From the NCBI RefSeq assembly GCF_025583945.1, contig NZ_JAOEGU010000001.1:186001-250000 (forward strand): 64,000 bases of DNA, in the 5' to 3' direction. Both the position numbers and the translations under genes were made by a program. Shown one piece after another: positions 54,721 to 63,725 of the stretch (position 1 is the stretch's first letter; each line of letters starts with the position of its first letter). The DNA comes from Methylobacter psychrophilus (GTDB lineage Bacteria; Pseudomonadota; Gammaproteobacteria; Methylococcales; Methylomonadaceae). The notes under the pieces are model-generated. The model saw only the letters and a program-made list of their open reading frames with translations. It had not been told where the DNA came from and searched no databases.

Positions 54721-57048
54721 TCATGCAGAGTTGTTATCTTCTGCTGCATTTTTACTGACGGGTAAGGTAAAATAAAAAGTGCAGCCATTTCCAGCTTGGC
54801 TAGTAAAATGTAAATTGCCATAATGGGCTTCGATAATTGATCGGCTAATGGATAGTCCCATGCCCATACCGTCAGTTTTGGTAGTGTAAAAAGGCATCAC
54901 TATTTGTTGTTGTTGGTCTTCATTAATCCCTGATCCATTATCCATTACGCTGATTTCAATATAATTATTGGGTGTTAACCGACTATTTATAGCCAAGCTG
55001 CGTTGTTGTTTTTCCGGACAGTTTTTTAGGGCATCAATACTGTTTCGAATCAGGTTTATGATGACCTGTTCAATTTGGATAGCATCAACATTGACAGGCG
55101 GCAGAGGTTTTTGTAGTTTAAATGTCAGCTTTATGCTGTTGTGTTTAATTTCATCAATACACAAGCTGGCCGAGTCATGAATCAACGCGTTAACGTCGGT
55201 AATGGCATGCTGTGTTATCTGTGATTTTATAAATTCCCGCATGCGACGAATGATTTGTCCGGCTCTTAACGCCTGTTGCTGCGTTTTGTATAAAATCTCG
55301 GCAAGCTTGACCAGATCAGGGTTTTCATTGTTAAGCAGATTTATACTGACTTGCGTATAACTCGAAATGGCAGTTAATGGTTGATTGACTTCATGAGCAA
55401 TCCCGGAAGCCATCTCACCCATCAGGCCAAGGCGAGTAACATGGGCTAGCTGGTTTAGATGCTCCTTGTCTTGCTGCTCCCGGTATTTTCGCTCACTAAT
55501 ATCCTGTGCACTACCCAACATACGTAGGGGTTTGTTCATATCATCGTATTGTAATTCACCACTACCACAGATAAAACGAATAGAGCCATCCGGCAGTATA
55601 ATACGAAAATCCAGTTGCCTCGCTTCATGACCGTTCAGACAATCACTCATCCACATGCTCATTGCGTCATTATCTTCTGGATGGATCAAATTAATAAAGG
55701 CTTCTGATGAGTGCCCAAAGGTCTCTTTGGTAACTCCATAAATCGGGTACATTTCATCTGACCAGCTAAGGTAACCGCTTGTCAGATCTAAAGACCAACT
55801 ACCAATATGAGCAATACGCTGTGATTGCGACAACATCCATTCTTTTTCCTGTAATATTTCCTGGACGTGTTTGAGCGCAGAAATATCGGTATGTGTACCT
55901 ATCATGCGTAAAGGCTTATTATCTTCGCTGCTGGTAACTACCATCCCGCGTCCTAAAATCCATTTGTAACTTCCATTCTTACAGCGTAACCGGAATTCAA
56001 CACTGTAACTATCGGTATTTCCAGTAATATATATTTGCACTAAGTTTGCAACATGTGCCTGATCATCGGGGTGAATATGACTTATCCATTCTCTATTCAT
56101 TGGCTGAATATCGTTTTCGGCATAGCCCAGCATTTCTATCCAGCGCCGTGAATAAATGACTTTTCCGGTTGGAATATCCCAGTCCCATACCCCATCACCG
56201 GTACCCTCAATGGCAAATTTCCAGAGAAATTCACTTTCACGTAGCGCAGACTCTATTTGCTTACGTTCGGTGATATCGGTAGATATGCTACACAATCCGT
56301 AAATACTGCCATTTTCGTCGCGTAGCGGTTGCTTAATCGAAACATAGGTGCGCGCAATATGAGTGTCTTTATCAATAATAATTTCCTCGGTTGCTATACG
56401 CTCACCCAGTTCAATAACACGGCGATCATTTTCATGAAATGCTGTTTTTGTTACCTCATCAAAAAAGAAGTCTTCCAGTTTTTTGCCAATAATGCCCTCC
56501 AGTTCTGTGCCAAATAGTTGTTGTACTGGCTGATTGGCATACTGATACTGATAGCCGGAATCTTTGATATAAATCAAGGCTTCAACATTGTCGAGAATGG
56601 TGTTGAGTTTATATTCACTTTCCCGTAAAGCTGCTTCTGCAGTTTTTCTCTGTTGTATCTCCGCTTGCAGTTGGGCAACGCTGGGTAAAGACAAGGCCTG
56701 AGGTGCAACCTTTAACATCAGTACTGCAGTCGGGATCGAAATAAGCGCTATAAAGGCTTTAATCAATCCATCCAGCCAATACAACGGGATCCAGATGGTG
56801 ATGGCTGAAAGTAAATGCGAAGTGCCGCAGGCAATAACGGATACCGACAACAGGAGTGCCAGCCACGAATAGGGAAAGTCTTTACGTTGCCGGACAAAAT
56901 AGACCAGCGTTAAAGGGATGGAATAAAAGGCCAGAGCAATTAGCAGATCTGAACCAACATGTAGCCAAAGTAATATAGGGCTCCACGATAAACAATAACC
57001 GTGAGGAATGAGATCTTTAATACCAAAAAAATCAATTAAGGGTTGCAT
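54721..57048 (-). CDS. PAS sensor histidine kinase with ETR1-like ethylene/Cu(I)-binding membrane domain
   Basis: A 775-residue protein. Residues about 23-112 are three membrane helices closely matching plant ETR1: SDLLIALAFYSIPLTLVYFVRQRKDFPY, ACGTSHLL and KAFIALISIPTAVLML. Cys74 and His78 correspond to ETR1 Cys65 and His69, the Cu(I) ligands; Asp34, Ile44 and Pro45 also match, while ETR1 Tyr32 is Phe41 and Ile62 is Val71. Three PAS/PAC units follow (about 145-500), then H-box GIAHEVNQPLTAI, NLIRNSIDALK, DNGSGIN and GMGMGLSIS. No receiver domain. It is divergent from the Met/His-rich gene, and no regulator gene lies beside it. Confidence 0.85.
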   Translation of the reverse strand: MQPLIDFFGIKDLIPHGYCLSWSPILLWLHVGSDLLIALAFYSIPLTLVYFVRQRKDFPYSWLALLLSVSVIACGTSHLLSAITIWIPLYWLDGLIKAFIALISIPTAVLMLKVAPQALSLPSVAQLQAEIQQRKTAEAALRESEYKLNTILDNVEALIYIKDSGYQYQYANQPVQQLFGTELEGIIGKKLEDFFFDEVTKTAFHENDRRVIELGERIATEEIIIDKDTHIARTYVSIKQPLRDENGSIYGLCSISTDITERKQIESALRESEFLWKFAIEGTGDGVWDWDIPTGKVIYSRRWIEMLGYAENDIQPMNREWISHIHPDDQAHVANLVQIYITGNTDSYSVEFRLRCKNGSYKWILGRGMVVTSSEDNKPLRMIGTHTDISALKHVQEILQEKEWMLSQSQRIAHIGSWSLDLTSGYLSWSDEMYPIYGVTKETFGHSSEAFINLIHPEDNDAMSMWMSDCLNGHEARQLDFRIILPDGSIRFICGSGELQYDDMNKPLRMLGSAQDISERKYREQQDKEHLNQLAHVTRLGLMGEMASGIAHEVNQPLTAISSYTQVSINLLNNENPDLVKLAEILYKTQQQALRAGQIIRRMREFIKSQITQHAITDVNALIHDSASLCIDEIKHNSIKLTFKLQKPLPPVNVDAIQIEQVIINLIRNSIDALKNCPEKQQRSLAINSRLTPNNYIEISVMDNGSGINEDQQQQIVMPFYTTKTDGMGMGLSISRSIIEAHYGNLHFTSQAGNGCTFYFTLPVSKNAAEDNNSA

Positions 57049-57114
57049 TTTTAAGTCAAATTAGAGGCTATTATTAATGGCTGGTTTACGATAAAAGTGT
57101 TATGGTTATTTTTC

Positions 57115-57120
57115 TATAAT
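57115..57120 (+). promoter_or_regulatory. Possible -10 element of the Met/His-rich gene
   Basis: A perfect TATAAT 23 nt before the GTG start, in the 94-bp divergent region shared with the ETR1-like kinase. I find no good -35 at 16-18 nt, so an activator may be needed. Weak evidence. Confidence 0.3.
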
Positions 57121-57142
57121 AATAAGTGTAAGAGGTAATGTC

Positions 57143-57466
57143 GTGAAAATACTCATTAAGCTAATCGCTATTGTGGCACTCGTTTCTTTAAGTCAGATGA
57201 GTTTAGCAGCTGATCCGGTTGAAAAGAAACCTGAAATGAAAATGGATCATGCCATGGGCACCATGGATGAATCAAAAATGATGGAACATTTAAAAATAAA
57301 ACAGGAAGAGATACTGAAGATGCATGATCTTTCCAATAAGATTCTTGCAGAAACCGATCCAAAGAAAAAACAGGTATTGAAAGATCAACAGCTTGAGCTA
57401 ATTAAGGCTGAGCATATTCAAATGATGAATATGCATCATCCAAAAATGATGAAAATGGATAAATAA
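57143..57466 (+). CDS. Small secreted Met/His-rich protein, candidate metal binder
   Basis: A 107-residue protein with a clear Sec signal (VALVSLSQMSLA, cleavage near residue 22). The mature part of about 84 residues has about 13 Met and 6 His, many in pairs or MxM-like runs (MKMDHAMGTM, KMMEH, QMMNMHH, KMMKM). Such Met/His content is typical of periplasmic copper or silver binders. GTG start with AGAGGT 7 nt before it. Divergent from the ETR1-like kinase, whose domain uses Cu(I), which makes a metal link attractive but unproved. Confidence 0.75.
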   Translation: MKILIKLIAIVALVSLSQMSLAADPVEKKPEMKMDHAMGTMDESKMMEHLKIKQEEILKMHDLSNKILAETDPKKKQVLKDQQLELIKAEHIQMMNMHHPKMMKMDK

Positions 57467-57684
57467 AGTAAAAATAATCCGGACACAACAGGTTTATTCA
57501 TTAAAAAATACTTGAACGGTCGTATAACGAAAATTAATAATGGTCAGGTTACGATTGCTGTCATGTCGTAATCTGACTTGTTATATAAAAAATATCTGAA
57601 CGATTTTATCAGTAAGAGATTATATCCTTGTTAACACGTAATTTTTAGGATCACGTATAATTTTACGGGACACGGAAACCCTAA

Positions 57685-59106
57685 TCAATCTACCGTTTTT
57701 AGATTGTATTTTCGTACCCGGTAGCGTAGTGTTTCTCGTGTTGCGCTCAGTGCTCTTGCGGCGGCAGTCAGATTATTATCGGCTCGTTCCAGCGTAGTTT
57801 TAATGATAAATCGATCCATATCATCCAACGCCATGCTGCCATCCAAAGGCAAATAAATACCTTGTTCACTCGATTTTGCCTGAGACTGGCTATTTTTTTG
57901 ATCCCGATCATTTGATTCTGTCCGGGATTGCTGTCCGGGTAATTGCAACCATTGTCCCGGAAATGTAGTGCCATCAGCAAATAATACACAACGTTCAATA
58001 ACATTGCGCAGTTCCCTGACATTACCCGGCCAGAAATGCGCTTTAAGCTTGTTCCAGACATCATCAGGAATATCTTTTACCTGTCGTCCGGCTTTGGCAT
58101 TGTATTCGGCAACAAAGAGCGGCACCAGCTCATCAAGATCTTCAACCGCTTCACGCAGCGGCGGCAAAATGACCTTAAATACGCTTAAACGATGATATAA
58201 ATCAGCACGGAAACTACCATCCTGTGCCATTTTTTCCAAATCACGGTTACTGGCAGCGACAATCTGGACATCAACACTGATCTCTTTTTCGCCTCCCAAG
58301 CGTCGTACTTTATGATCTTCAATGGCCTTAAGCAGCTTGGCTTGTAAATCCAGTGGCATTTCACCAATTTCATCCATAAATAAGGTGCCGCCGTCTGCCT
58401 GTTCCAACAAGCCCCGGTGCCGTCCTGATGCACCGGTAAATGCACCCGGTTCATGCCCGAATAATTCGGATTCCAGTAATTCGCGTGGTAATGCGGCACA
58501 ATTAACTTCAATCATGGGTTGTTGGGCGCGAGGTCCCCCATAATGCAGAATACGTGCGGTTAAACCTTTCCCTGTGCCACTTTCGCCACCGATAATCAGG
58601 GCGCTAAAGGGTACTTGTGTCAGTTTTGCCAACAATTGCCGAATATCTTGTGCTTGCCGGCTATGACCGATATAAGCTTCCGGTGAGTAGCGTCGATGAC
58701 CTTGTTTGGTTTGATCAATAACACGACGCTGTATCGATGCACTGCGAGTCGCGCTGGTAACAACCAGATCAAGGCGCTCCAGATCACAAGGTTTTTCGAG
58801 AAAATCATAAGCACCCAGACGCAGCGCCCTGACCGAATCAGGAACGCTACCGTAGCCAGTCAAAAACAGCCATTCGGCGTAGCTGACATGTTTTTTTACC
58901 GCTTCCATAAAATCCAGGGCGTTACCGTCCGGTAAATTCATGTCAGATAGAATCAAGAGCGGTTCTATACGATCTTTAAGTAGCAAGGTCTTGGCTTCAG
59001 CTAACGTACTGGCCCATACCACATCCCAGCCCTGTGCGCGGTAGTGGCGTGATAACTCTGAACCCAGCAGTTTTTCATCTTCAATGATGAGCAAGGTTTC
59101 TATCAT
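57685..59106 (-). CDS. NtrC-family sigma-54-dependent response regulator
   Basis: About 473 residues. Receiver domain ([11 protein letters not shown], phospho-acceptor in [12 protein letters not shown], Lys in EKPCD), AAA+ domain with [14 protein letters not shown] and [14 protein letters not shown], and a Fis-type helix-turn-helix ([26 protein letters not shown]). GAFTGA is intact, so it can activate sigma-54 RNA polymerase. ATG at 59106 has GGAGAAAAATC before it and overlaps the kinase stop (ATGA). The frame is open to 59154 but without ribosome site. Targets unknown; I found no nearby sigma-54 promoter. Confidence 0.92.
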   Translation of the reverse strand: MIETLLIIEDEKLLGSELSRHYRAQGWDVVWASTLAEAKTLLLKDRIEPLLILSDMNLPDGNALDFMEAVKKHVSYAEWLFLTGYGSVPDSVRALRLGAYDFLEKPCDLERLDLVVTSATRSASIQRRVIDQTKQGHRRYSPEAYIGHSRQAQDIRQLLAKLTQVPFSALIIGGESGTGKGLTARILHYGGPRAQQPMIEVNCAALPRELLESELFGHEPGAFTGASGRHRGLLEQADGGTLFMDEIGEMPLDLQAKLLKAIEDHKVRRLGGEKEISVDVQIVAASNRDLEKMAQDGSFRADLYHRLSVFKVILPPLREAVEDLDELVPLFVAEYNAKAGRQVKDIPDDVWNKLKAHFWPGNVRELRNVIERCVLFADGTTFPGQWLQLPGQQSRTESNDRDQKNSQSQAKSSEQGIYLPLDGSMALDDMDRFIIKTTLERADNNLTAAARALSATRETLRYRVRKYNLKTVD

Positions 59107-60554
59107 GATTTTTCTCCAGGAAAGCATTCTTTTGGTACCAATACCGTGACACAAGCGCCATGAGGTTGTTGATTATTCAGCTTAATCGTGCCACCAATGT
59201 CTTTAACAAAACGCTGTACCATAGCCAATCCCAGACCTGTGCCGCGTGGACGACTGGTGCGAAACGGTCGTATGCCGTAGTTAAGCATATCGTCAGAAAA
59301 GCCGGGGCCATTGTCAAATACCTCAATGCGTAAGCCTTGAGGCTCCACACTGGCTTTTATACGGATTAAACCTGGACTGCTATCAAGGGCATCCGCTGCA
59401 TTTAATATCAAATTTAACAAAGCCTGACGGATACCGCTTTCGGGCAGATGCACCGGTAAGGTATCGGGTGTATCACTGTTCAGTGTAATGGCTTCCGGGA
59501 TCTGGTAGCGGGTTAGGGCCAATAAATCCCGAATGAGTATTGTCATATCAAAATCGGTAGCTGTTTCAGGCGAATGACGGCTTTGATCCAGCATCTCGTT
59601 TAACAGGCGCGCCAAGCGCTTTAGCTCGCTACTAATCAGATCCATCCGCTCGCACTGGTATTCATCATCAATTTCTCGGCGTAAATTAGTGAAAGCCATT
59701 TGAATACCCGCCAGCGGGTTACGGATTTCGTGCGCCAACTCGGCAGCAACTTCGCCTATTGCCGCCAAACGTTCTGCTCTAGCTAAGCTATATTGCTGTT
59801 CCAGCAGAGCTTGTGTGGCTAATCTGACTTCCCGTTGCAGTGATTGCGCATACAAGCGCTTGGCTTCTTCCAGATCGGCAAGATGCATAACCAAAGCGTT
59901 ATAGCTGTTAAAAACCGGAAACAGCAAAGGGTCGAGGTGATCGGTCGTAATCGGTGTATAGTTTTCTTGCGTCAATCGTTCCAATAACTGCCTCAGGTCA
60001 TTAAGCGGATGCAATATTCTATAGTGTAAAAATAACATGGCTCCTAATAATATTAAGGTGAAGGTGACTAAGGCGATATAAAGTTCGGTCTGAGTATCAA
60101 AATTAATATCCTCCAGTAATTTTTCCCGTCGCAAGGCTTCTTCATCAAGTGTCTGACTCATCACTTCAAGAGCCTGTATCAGTCGGACATTTTTTTCTGA
60201 CTTGTCCAGCTTGTTTATATTGGTCAGGAGGCTACTAACAGTTTCCAGGCTTTTTCTGGTGGGGGCTAATAAATACTGATTATCATCGATTAACGCCTTC
60301 ATTTCATTGAGGGTTTTAGTCAATACTACCGGGTGAGAATCGGGGATAGTCTCGGTCACATAGCCAATCAACGATTGCTGCAAACCTACCGACACATTTT
60401 GAATGCGGTGGGAGTAGTTTACATAGGATAAAACGGTTTCAAAGTGATGTAGATTTCGCCAGATCATGCCGCCAAGAATAGCAAGAGCCAACAGCAGCAG
60501 GCCAAAAAATGCCAGGGCACGAATTTTTGCGGGCCGGTAGAAAATTGAGGTCAT
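59103..60554 (-). CDS. Sensor histidine kinase paired with the NtrC-type regulator
   Basis: A 483-residue inner-membrane kinase. Helices near 10-30 and 160-182 flank a helical periplasmic domain; a HAMP-like linker and coiled coil follow, then H-box AELAHEIRNPLAGIQ, N-box ILNAADALD, G1 VFDNGPGFS and G2 GTGLGLAMV. It ends in a 4-base overlap with the regulator gene, so the two are translationally coupled. The N-terminal sensory region has no known ligand-binding pattern. Confidence 0.9.
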   Translation of the reverse strand: MTSIFYRPAKIRALAFFGLLLLALAILGGMIWRNLHHFETVLSYVNYSHRIQNVSVGLQQSLIGYVTETIPDSHPVVLTKTLNEMKALIDDNQYLLAPTRKSLETVSSLLTNINKLDKSEKNVRLIQALEVMSQTLDEEALRREKLLEDINFDTQTELYIALVTFTLILLGAMLFLHYRILHPLNDLRQLLERLTQENYTPITTDHLDPLLFPVFNSYNALVMHLADLEEAKRLYAQSLQREVRLATQALLEQQYSLARAERLAAIGEVAAELAHEIRNPLAGIQMAFTNLRREIDDEYQCERMDLISSELKRLARLLNEMLDQSRHSPETATDFDMTILIRDLLALTRYQIPEAITLNSDTPDTLPVHLPESGIRQALLNLILNAADALDSSPGLIRIKASVEPQGLRIEVFDNGPGFSDDMLNYGIRPFRTSRPRGTGLGLAMVQRFVKDIGGTIKLNNQQPHGACVTVLVPKECFPGEKS

Positions 60555-60680
60555 GGCATCCCTTTTTAGTGGTTAAATTGATTTGGTTGTTGATATAGCT
60601 AGCCAGTGTTGATGATGGTCAGCAGCATGAATAATCCATTAACGGTTTACCGGATACAAACTTTCGAGACGAATTACCTC

Positions 60681-60780
60681 TATAGTCTTTTAGAAATTAA
60701 ATTTCCATTCACATCGTTGCAAGCTCATACAGATAAAATCCCTTGAAGGGATGGTATTTGTTGGCATCGAAATTATTTAT
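60681..60780. repeat. 100-bp interspersed repeat, copy A
   Basis: Aligns without gaps to 63626-63725 at 83 of 100 positions. It has a central AAGGGAT/ATCCCTT inverted repeat, less perfect than in copy B. It lies between the TPR gene and the NtrC-pair genes, 48 nt after the TPR stop codon. No terminal inverted repeats or target duplication seen. Confidence 0.75.
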
Positions 60781-60827
60781 CTGAGAATCTATAAAAAGAC
60801 TTTTTGTTGGCATACCTGGAAGCCCTG

Positions 60828-61853
60828 TTACAAAAAAAGCGCTTTAAAAGCAGTAGCCTGTTTTGAAAAATTATCATTACTTAGTATCAAAGCATCCAGA
60901 TCGGCAGTTAGTAGTGCGTTGATTTTAAATTGACGGACAACATTTAAGTCCTGTGATTTTTTTACCATACTTGCAGCTCCCTCTTCATAGCCTTGTAAAA
61001 AAAGACTGACTGATAAACACAGGTATCCATAACTTTTTTTCTCATCCAAGGTCATTAGTTCGACTTCCTTACCGGGAGCAATTTCAAAATGCCAGGCATC
61101 TTCATTTTCCGCTTCGGCCATAAGGGCTTTATCTTCCAGCCATTCAATAGCTTGTTTTTGATAGCTCAAGGCCTGACTTAAATATTCAAGACGCCAGTAA
61201 ATTTTGGCACTTTCAAGTGCGGACAGCGGGTATTTCTTATTTCTTGAATATTCCCCAATGGCTTGTTCGTAATTTTTTTCTTTAAAGTAGATGGTACCCA
61301 GATTATTTCTATATTTGGCTGTTGGTGACAGGTTTATTGCTCGTAAAGATTCAACTTTGGCGGCTTCGTAATTTCCTAGTTGGTCATAAAGCAATGCCAA
61401 ATTATAATAGGCATCAGTCAGTCGCCAATTTTGTCTGATAGCAGCGTTATAATGCTGCATGGCCTTATCTACCTGATTATTGGCGTTATAAAACTGCCCC
61501 AAAAATAAATTAACATGGGCATCGTTGGGGTTTTGTTGGTAAAGAATATCAATGGCATCTTTAAACCCTGGCTGGGCCAATGTCTGTCCAATCTTGGCTA
61601 TTTTCAAGTTCCATGCGGCTTGCTTGTTTTGTGGATTGTCTTTTAATTCAGCTTCAAAAATCCGTTGAGCATCGCGGTAACGCCCCATATTTAAAGCATT
61701 ATCACCTTCAACAATTAACTGCCTGGCAGACGTAGGTGCTTTGGCTATGTCATAGTGATTGGCTATCCAGCCGCCGCCAATTAACGTTGTGATTAAGGCA
61801 ACGATAAGTCCCAGTTTCTTTATAAAATTCCAGCAATCAGCTAAAAAATTCAT
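60828..61853 (-). CDS. Membrane-anchored TPR-repeat protein
   Basis: A 341-residue protein with one N-terminal membrane helix (KKLGLIVALITTLIGGGWIA) and tetratricopeptide repeats at about 45-235, such as GDNALNMGRYRDAQRIFEAELKDNPQN, HVNLFLGQFYNANNQVDKAMQHYNAAI and AKYRNNLGTIYFKEKNYEQAIGEY. The C-terminal 100 residues are helical and not recognised. The soluble part should face the periplasm. It is a scaffold or interaction protein; no partner is evident from the neighbours. Confidence 0.8.
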   Translation of the reverse strand: MNFLADCWNFIKKLGLIVALITTLIGGGWIANHYDIAKAPTSARQLIVEGDNALNMGRYRDAQRIFEAELKDNPQNKQAAWNLKIAKIGQTLAQPGFKDAIDILYQQNPNDAHVNLFLGQFYNANNQVDKAMQHYNAAIRQNWRLTDAYYNLALLYDQLGNYEAAKVESLRAINLSPTAKYRNNLGTIYFKEKNYEQAIGEYSRNKKYPLSALESAKIYWRLEYLSQALSYQKQAIEWLEDKALMAEAENEDAWHFEIAPGKEVELMTLDEKKSYGYLCLSVSLFLQGYEEGAASMVKKSQDLNVVRQFKINALLTADLDALILSNDNFSKQATAFKALFL

Positions 61854-62293
61854 AATCTTATCCTGACCGGAAACGATATGTCCTGTAAATTATGCATTAG
61901 GATTAGTCATGGCTTTCTATTTTTTACAGGTTATTACAAACATTAAATCTGTCGTGTAATCAGCCAGCTAGCTGATTTTTATAGTTAAGTTCTGTTATAA
62001 ACGGCTGTTATTAACAGCCCTTGAAGAGTGTACAAGTAAAGACCTTATGTTTTTCATAGTTTTTCCAAGGGGCATTATAATACGAAGTGCCGGCAAGTAT
62101 GGCATGCCATGCCACTCTCATCAAACGAATGATAGTAGAAATTGAAAGACAGGGTTTTTGTCGAACAGGGATGGCTGGTTTATTAATGACTAATTCCTTT
62201 GTCAGCAAATATTTTTTTCAACAGGTGCATGACAAAAAAACCGTAGGCGTAGGAATTAGGGGCAATAGCACTGACAGTGTCAGGCGTTTAACT
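61854..62293. other. 440-bp intergenic region between TPR and cation-efflux genes
   Basis: Contains an 8-bp inverted repeat CCTGTAAA/TTTACAGG near 61882-61932 and a perfect palindrome GGCTGTTA-T-TAACAGCC at 62003-62019. Two overlapping open frames on opposite strands at 62011-62311 have no ribosome site or recognisable product. No RNA gene seen. Confidence 0.4.
62003..62019. promoter_or_regulatory. Perfect 8-bp palindrome
   Basis: GGCTGTTA and TAACAGCC around one base. It lies about 150 nt before the TPR start and 275 nt after the efflux stop, both on the minus strand. Operator or hairpin; no T-run for a terminator. Confidence 0.3.
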
Positions 62294-63238
62294 CTAATGA
62301 TGATGGGGTAAAACCGGTTTTGTTGCCGTCAGAGAGCAGGCATGATCAGTGCTACCCAGTTCAATTTGCAAGGTACAGTGATGAACGGAGTGCTGCTCTT
62401 CAAGTATCCGGACACATTCATCAATGAAGGCATCGCCAGGATGGCCGTTGGGCATAACCAGATGTACAGTCAGCGCACTTTCGGTAGTACTCAAACCCCA
62501 AATATGTAGATCATGAATGTCTGTTACCCCTTTCAATTGGTATAAGTAATCGTTTACTGCCGTTACATCAATATTTTCTGGCACAGCATTCATGGCCAGT
62601 TTCAGCGATTCACGCAGCAAGCCCCAGGTACCTATGACAATAACGACTACGATAACCAGGCTAATGGCCGGATCAAGCCAATACCATCCAGTGTAAAGCA
62701 TTGCGACCCCCGCAAGCACTACGGCAAGTGATACTGCTGTATCAGCTGCCATGTGCAGGTAGGCACTGCGAATGTTTAAATCGCCTTTACTGCCTTTCAT
62801 TAATAGCAATGCCGACAGGCCATTGACAACAATGCCAACTGCGGCGACTATTGATATGGTTAGTCCAGCTATAGCGGGGGGTTGTGAAAAGCGTTCAATA
62901 GCTTCCCAGGCAATGGCTCCCGAGGCTACCAAAAGTAACATGGCATTGGCGAGTGCAGCCAGAATTGATGTGCTGCGCAGCCCATAGGTGAAGCGCTTGC
63001 TGGGTTGCTTACGGGTTAAAATAATAGCGCCCCAAGACAACAGCAGACCTAACACATCTGAAGTATTATGGCCTGCATCGGCTATTAGCGCCGTTGAATT
63101 GGTGAGAAATCCATAGGCAAATTCAACTGCGACAAACAGTAGATTTAGAACGATGGTAATTGCAAAAATTGGCCCATAGTTTTTGGGGGCAGGGTGGTGA
63201 TGTTTTTCAGAATGATTGTGGTTGTGATGATCGGCCAT
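62294..63238 (-). CDS. Cation diffusion facilitator (CzcD/ZitB-like) transporter
   Basis: About 314 residues with six membrane helices. The zinc site residues are present as ADAGHNTSD in helix 2 and YLHMAADT in helix 5. His-rich ends (HHNHNHSEKHHH at the N-terminus; HHH at the C-terminus) and a cytoplasmic domain with HDLHIWGLSTTESALTVHLV are typical. It exports zinc or related divalent ions from the cytoplasm using the proton gradient. ATG at 63238 is taken because the His-rich start matches the family; the frame is open to 63313. Confidence 0.92.
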   Translation of the reverse strand: MADHHNHNHSEKHHHPAPKNYGPIFAITIVLNLLFVAVEFAYGFLTNSTALIADAGHNTSDVLGLLLSWGAIILTRKQPSKRFTYGLRSTSILAALANAMLLLVASGAIAWEAIERFSQPPAIAGLTISIVAAVGIVVNGLSALLLMKGSKGDLNIRSAYLHMAADTAVSLAVVLAGVAMLYTGWYWLDPAISLVIVVVIVIGTWGLLRESLKLAMNAVPENIDVTAVNDYLYQLKGVTDIHDLHIWGLSTTESALTVHLVMPNGHPGDAFIDECVRILEEQHSVHHCTLQIELGSTDHACSLTATKPVLPHHH

Positions 63239-63717
63239 TATTTTATTTCCGTATGCCAACAAAAAATAACTTGTTAAGACGGTTAACTTCTTGTGAAATT
63301 TAATTGACGACAATCATATCTTAATTTGACGGTTAAGGTGATATCCAAGAATAAATAGTCCCAAGTGGTACAGGATTTTTGTTTATTTACAACGACTGCA
63401 AGGACAGATATTTGCTCCTGGAATACCTGCATTCACGGCATCCCTGTAGATTATGCAGAAGGTACGTAGCCATGTATGGCTGAAGGTATCGCGACTGTAA
63501 CAACGATTGAGAGCACTAAAACAGTAGGCTCCTTAAGAGGCGCAGGAGCTGTTGCCGAGTCCGAGAAATCGGCGCGTAGTTAGCTACGCACCTATTGTGA
63601 CAATGCAGCAAATGAATAAAAAGCATATAGTTTTTCAGGAATTAAATTTCTATTCACATCTCTGTAAACTTATGCGGATACCATCCCTTCAAGGGATGGT
63701 ATCCGTTAGCATCGAAA
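63239..63717. other. 479-bp intergenic region with hairpin cluster and repeat
   Basis: Holds the promoter side of the cation-efflux gene, three consecutive hairpins at 63528-63589, and most of repeat copy B (63626-63725). No protein gene is supported. Confidence 0.5.
63528..63589. ncRNA. Possible structured RNA with three consecutive hairpins
   Basis: GCTCCT/AGGAGC (63528-63533 and 63544-63549), CCGA-GAAA-TCGG with a GNRA tetraloop (63561-63572) and GCGTAG-TTAG-CTACGC (63574-63589) follow each other in 62 nt. Such spacing suggests a folded RNA leader or small RNA, but chance pairing is possible and I recognise no family. Confidence 0.3.
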
Positions 63718-63725
63718 TTATTTAT
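63626..63725. repeat. 100-bp interspersed repeat, copy B
   Basis: Pairs with 60681-60780 (83 of 100 identical, no gaps). It contains a perfect palindrome with 14-bp arms (63676-63689 and 63691-63704, GGATACCATCCCTT and its complement) around one base. The last 8 bases overlap the stop of the iron-sulfur subunit gene, so insertion may have set that stop. Confidence 0.75.

Noticed and set aside
57505-57595. Two similar 17-nt stretches (AAAAAATA..TGAACG)
   Set aside because: Only two copies with mismatches in AT-rich DNA; too short to claim an array or regulator site.
62011-62311. Two overlapping open frames on opposite strands (65 and 74 codons)
   Set aside because: No ribosome site, no recognisable sequence, and one frame starts inside a palindrome.
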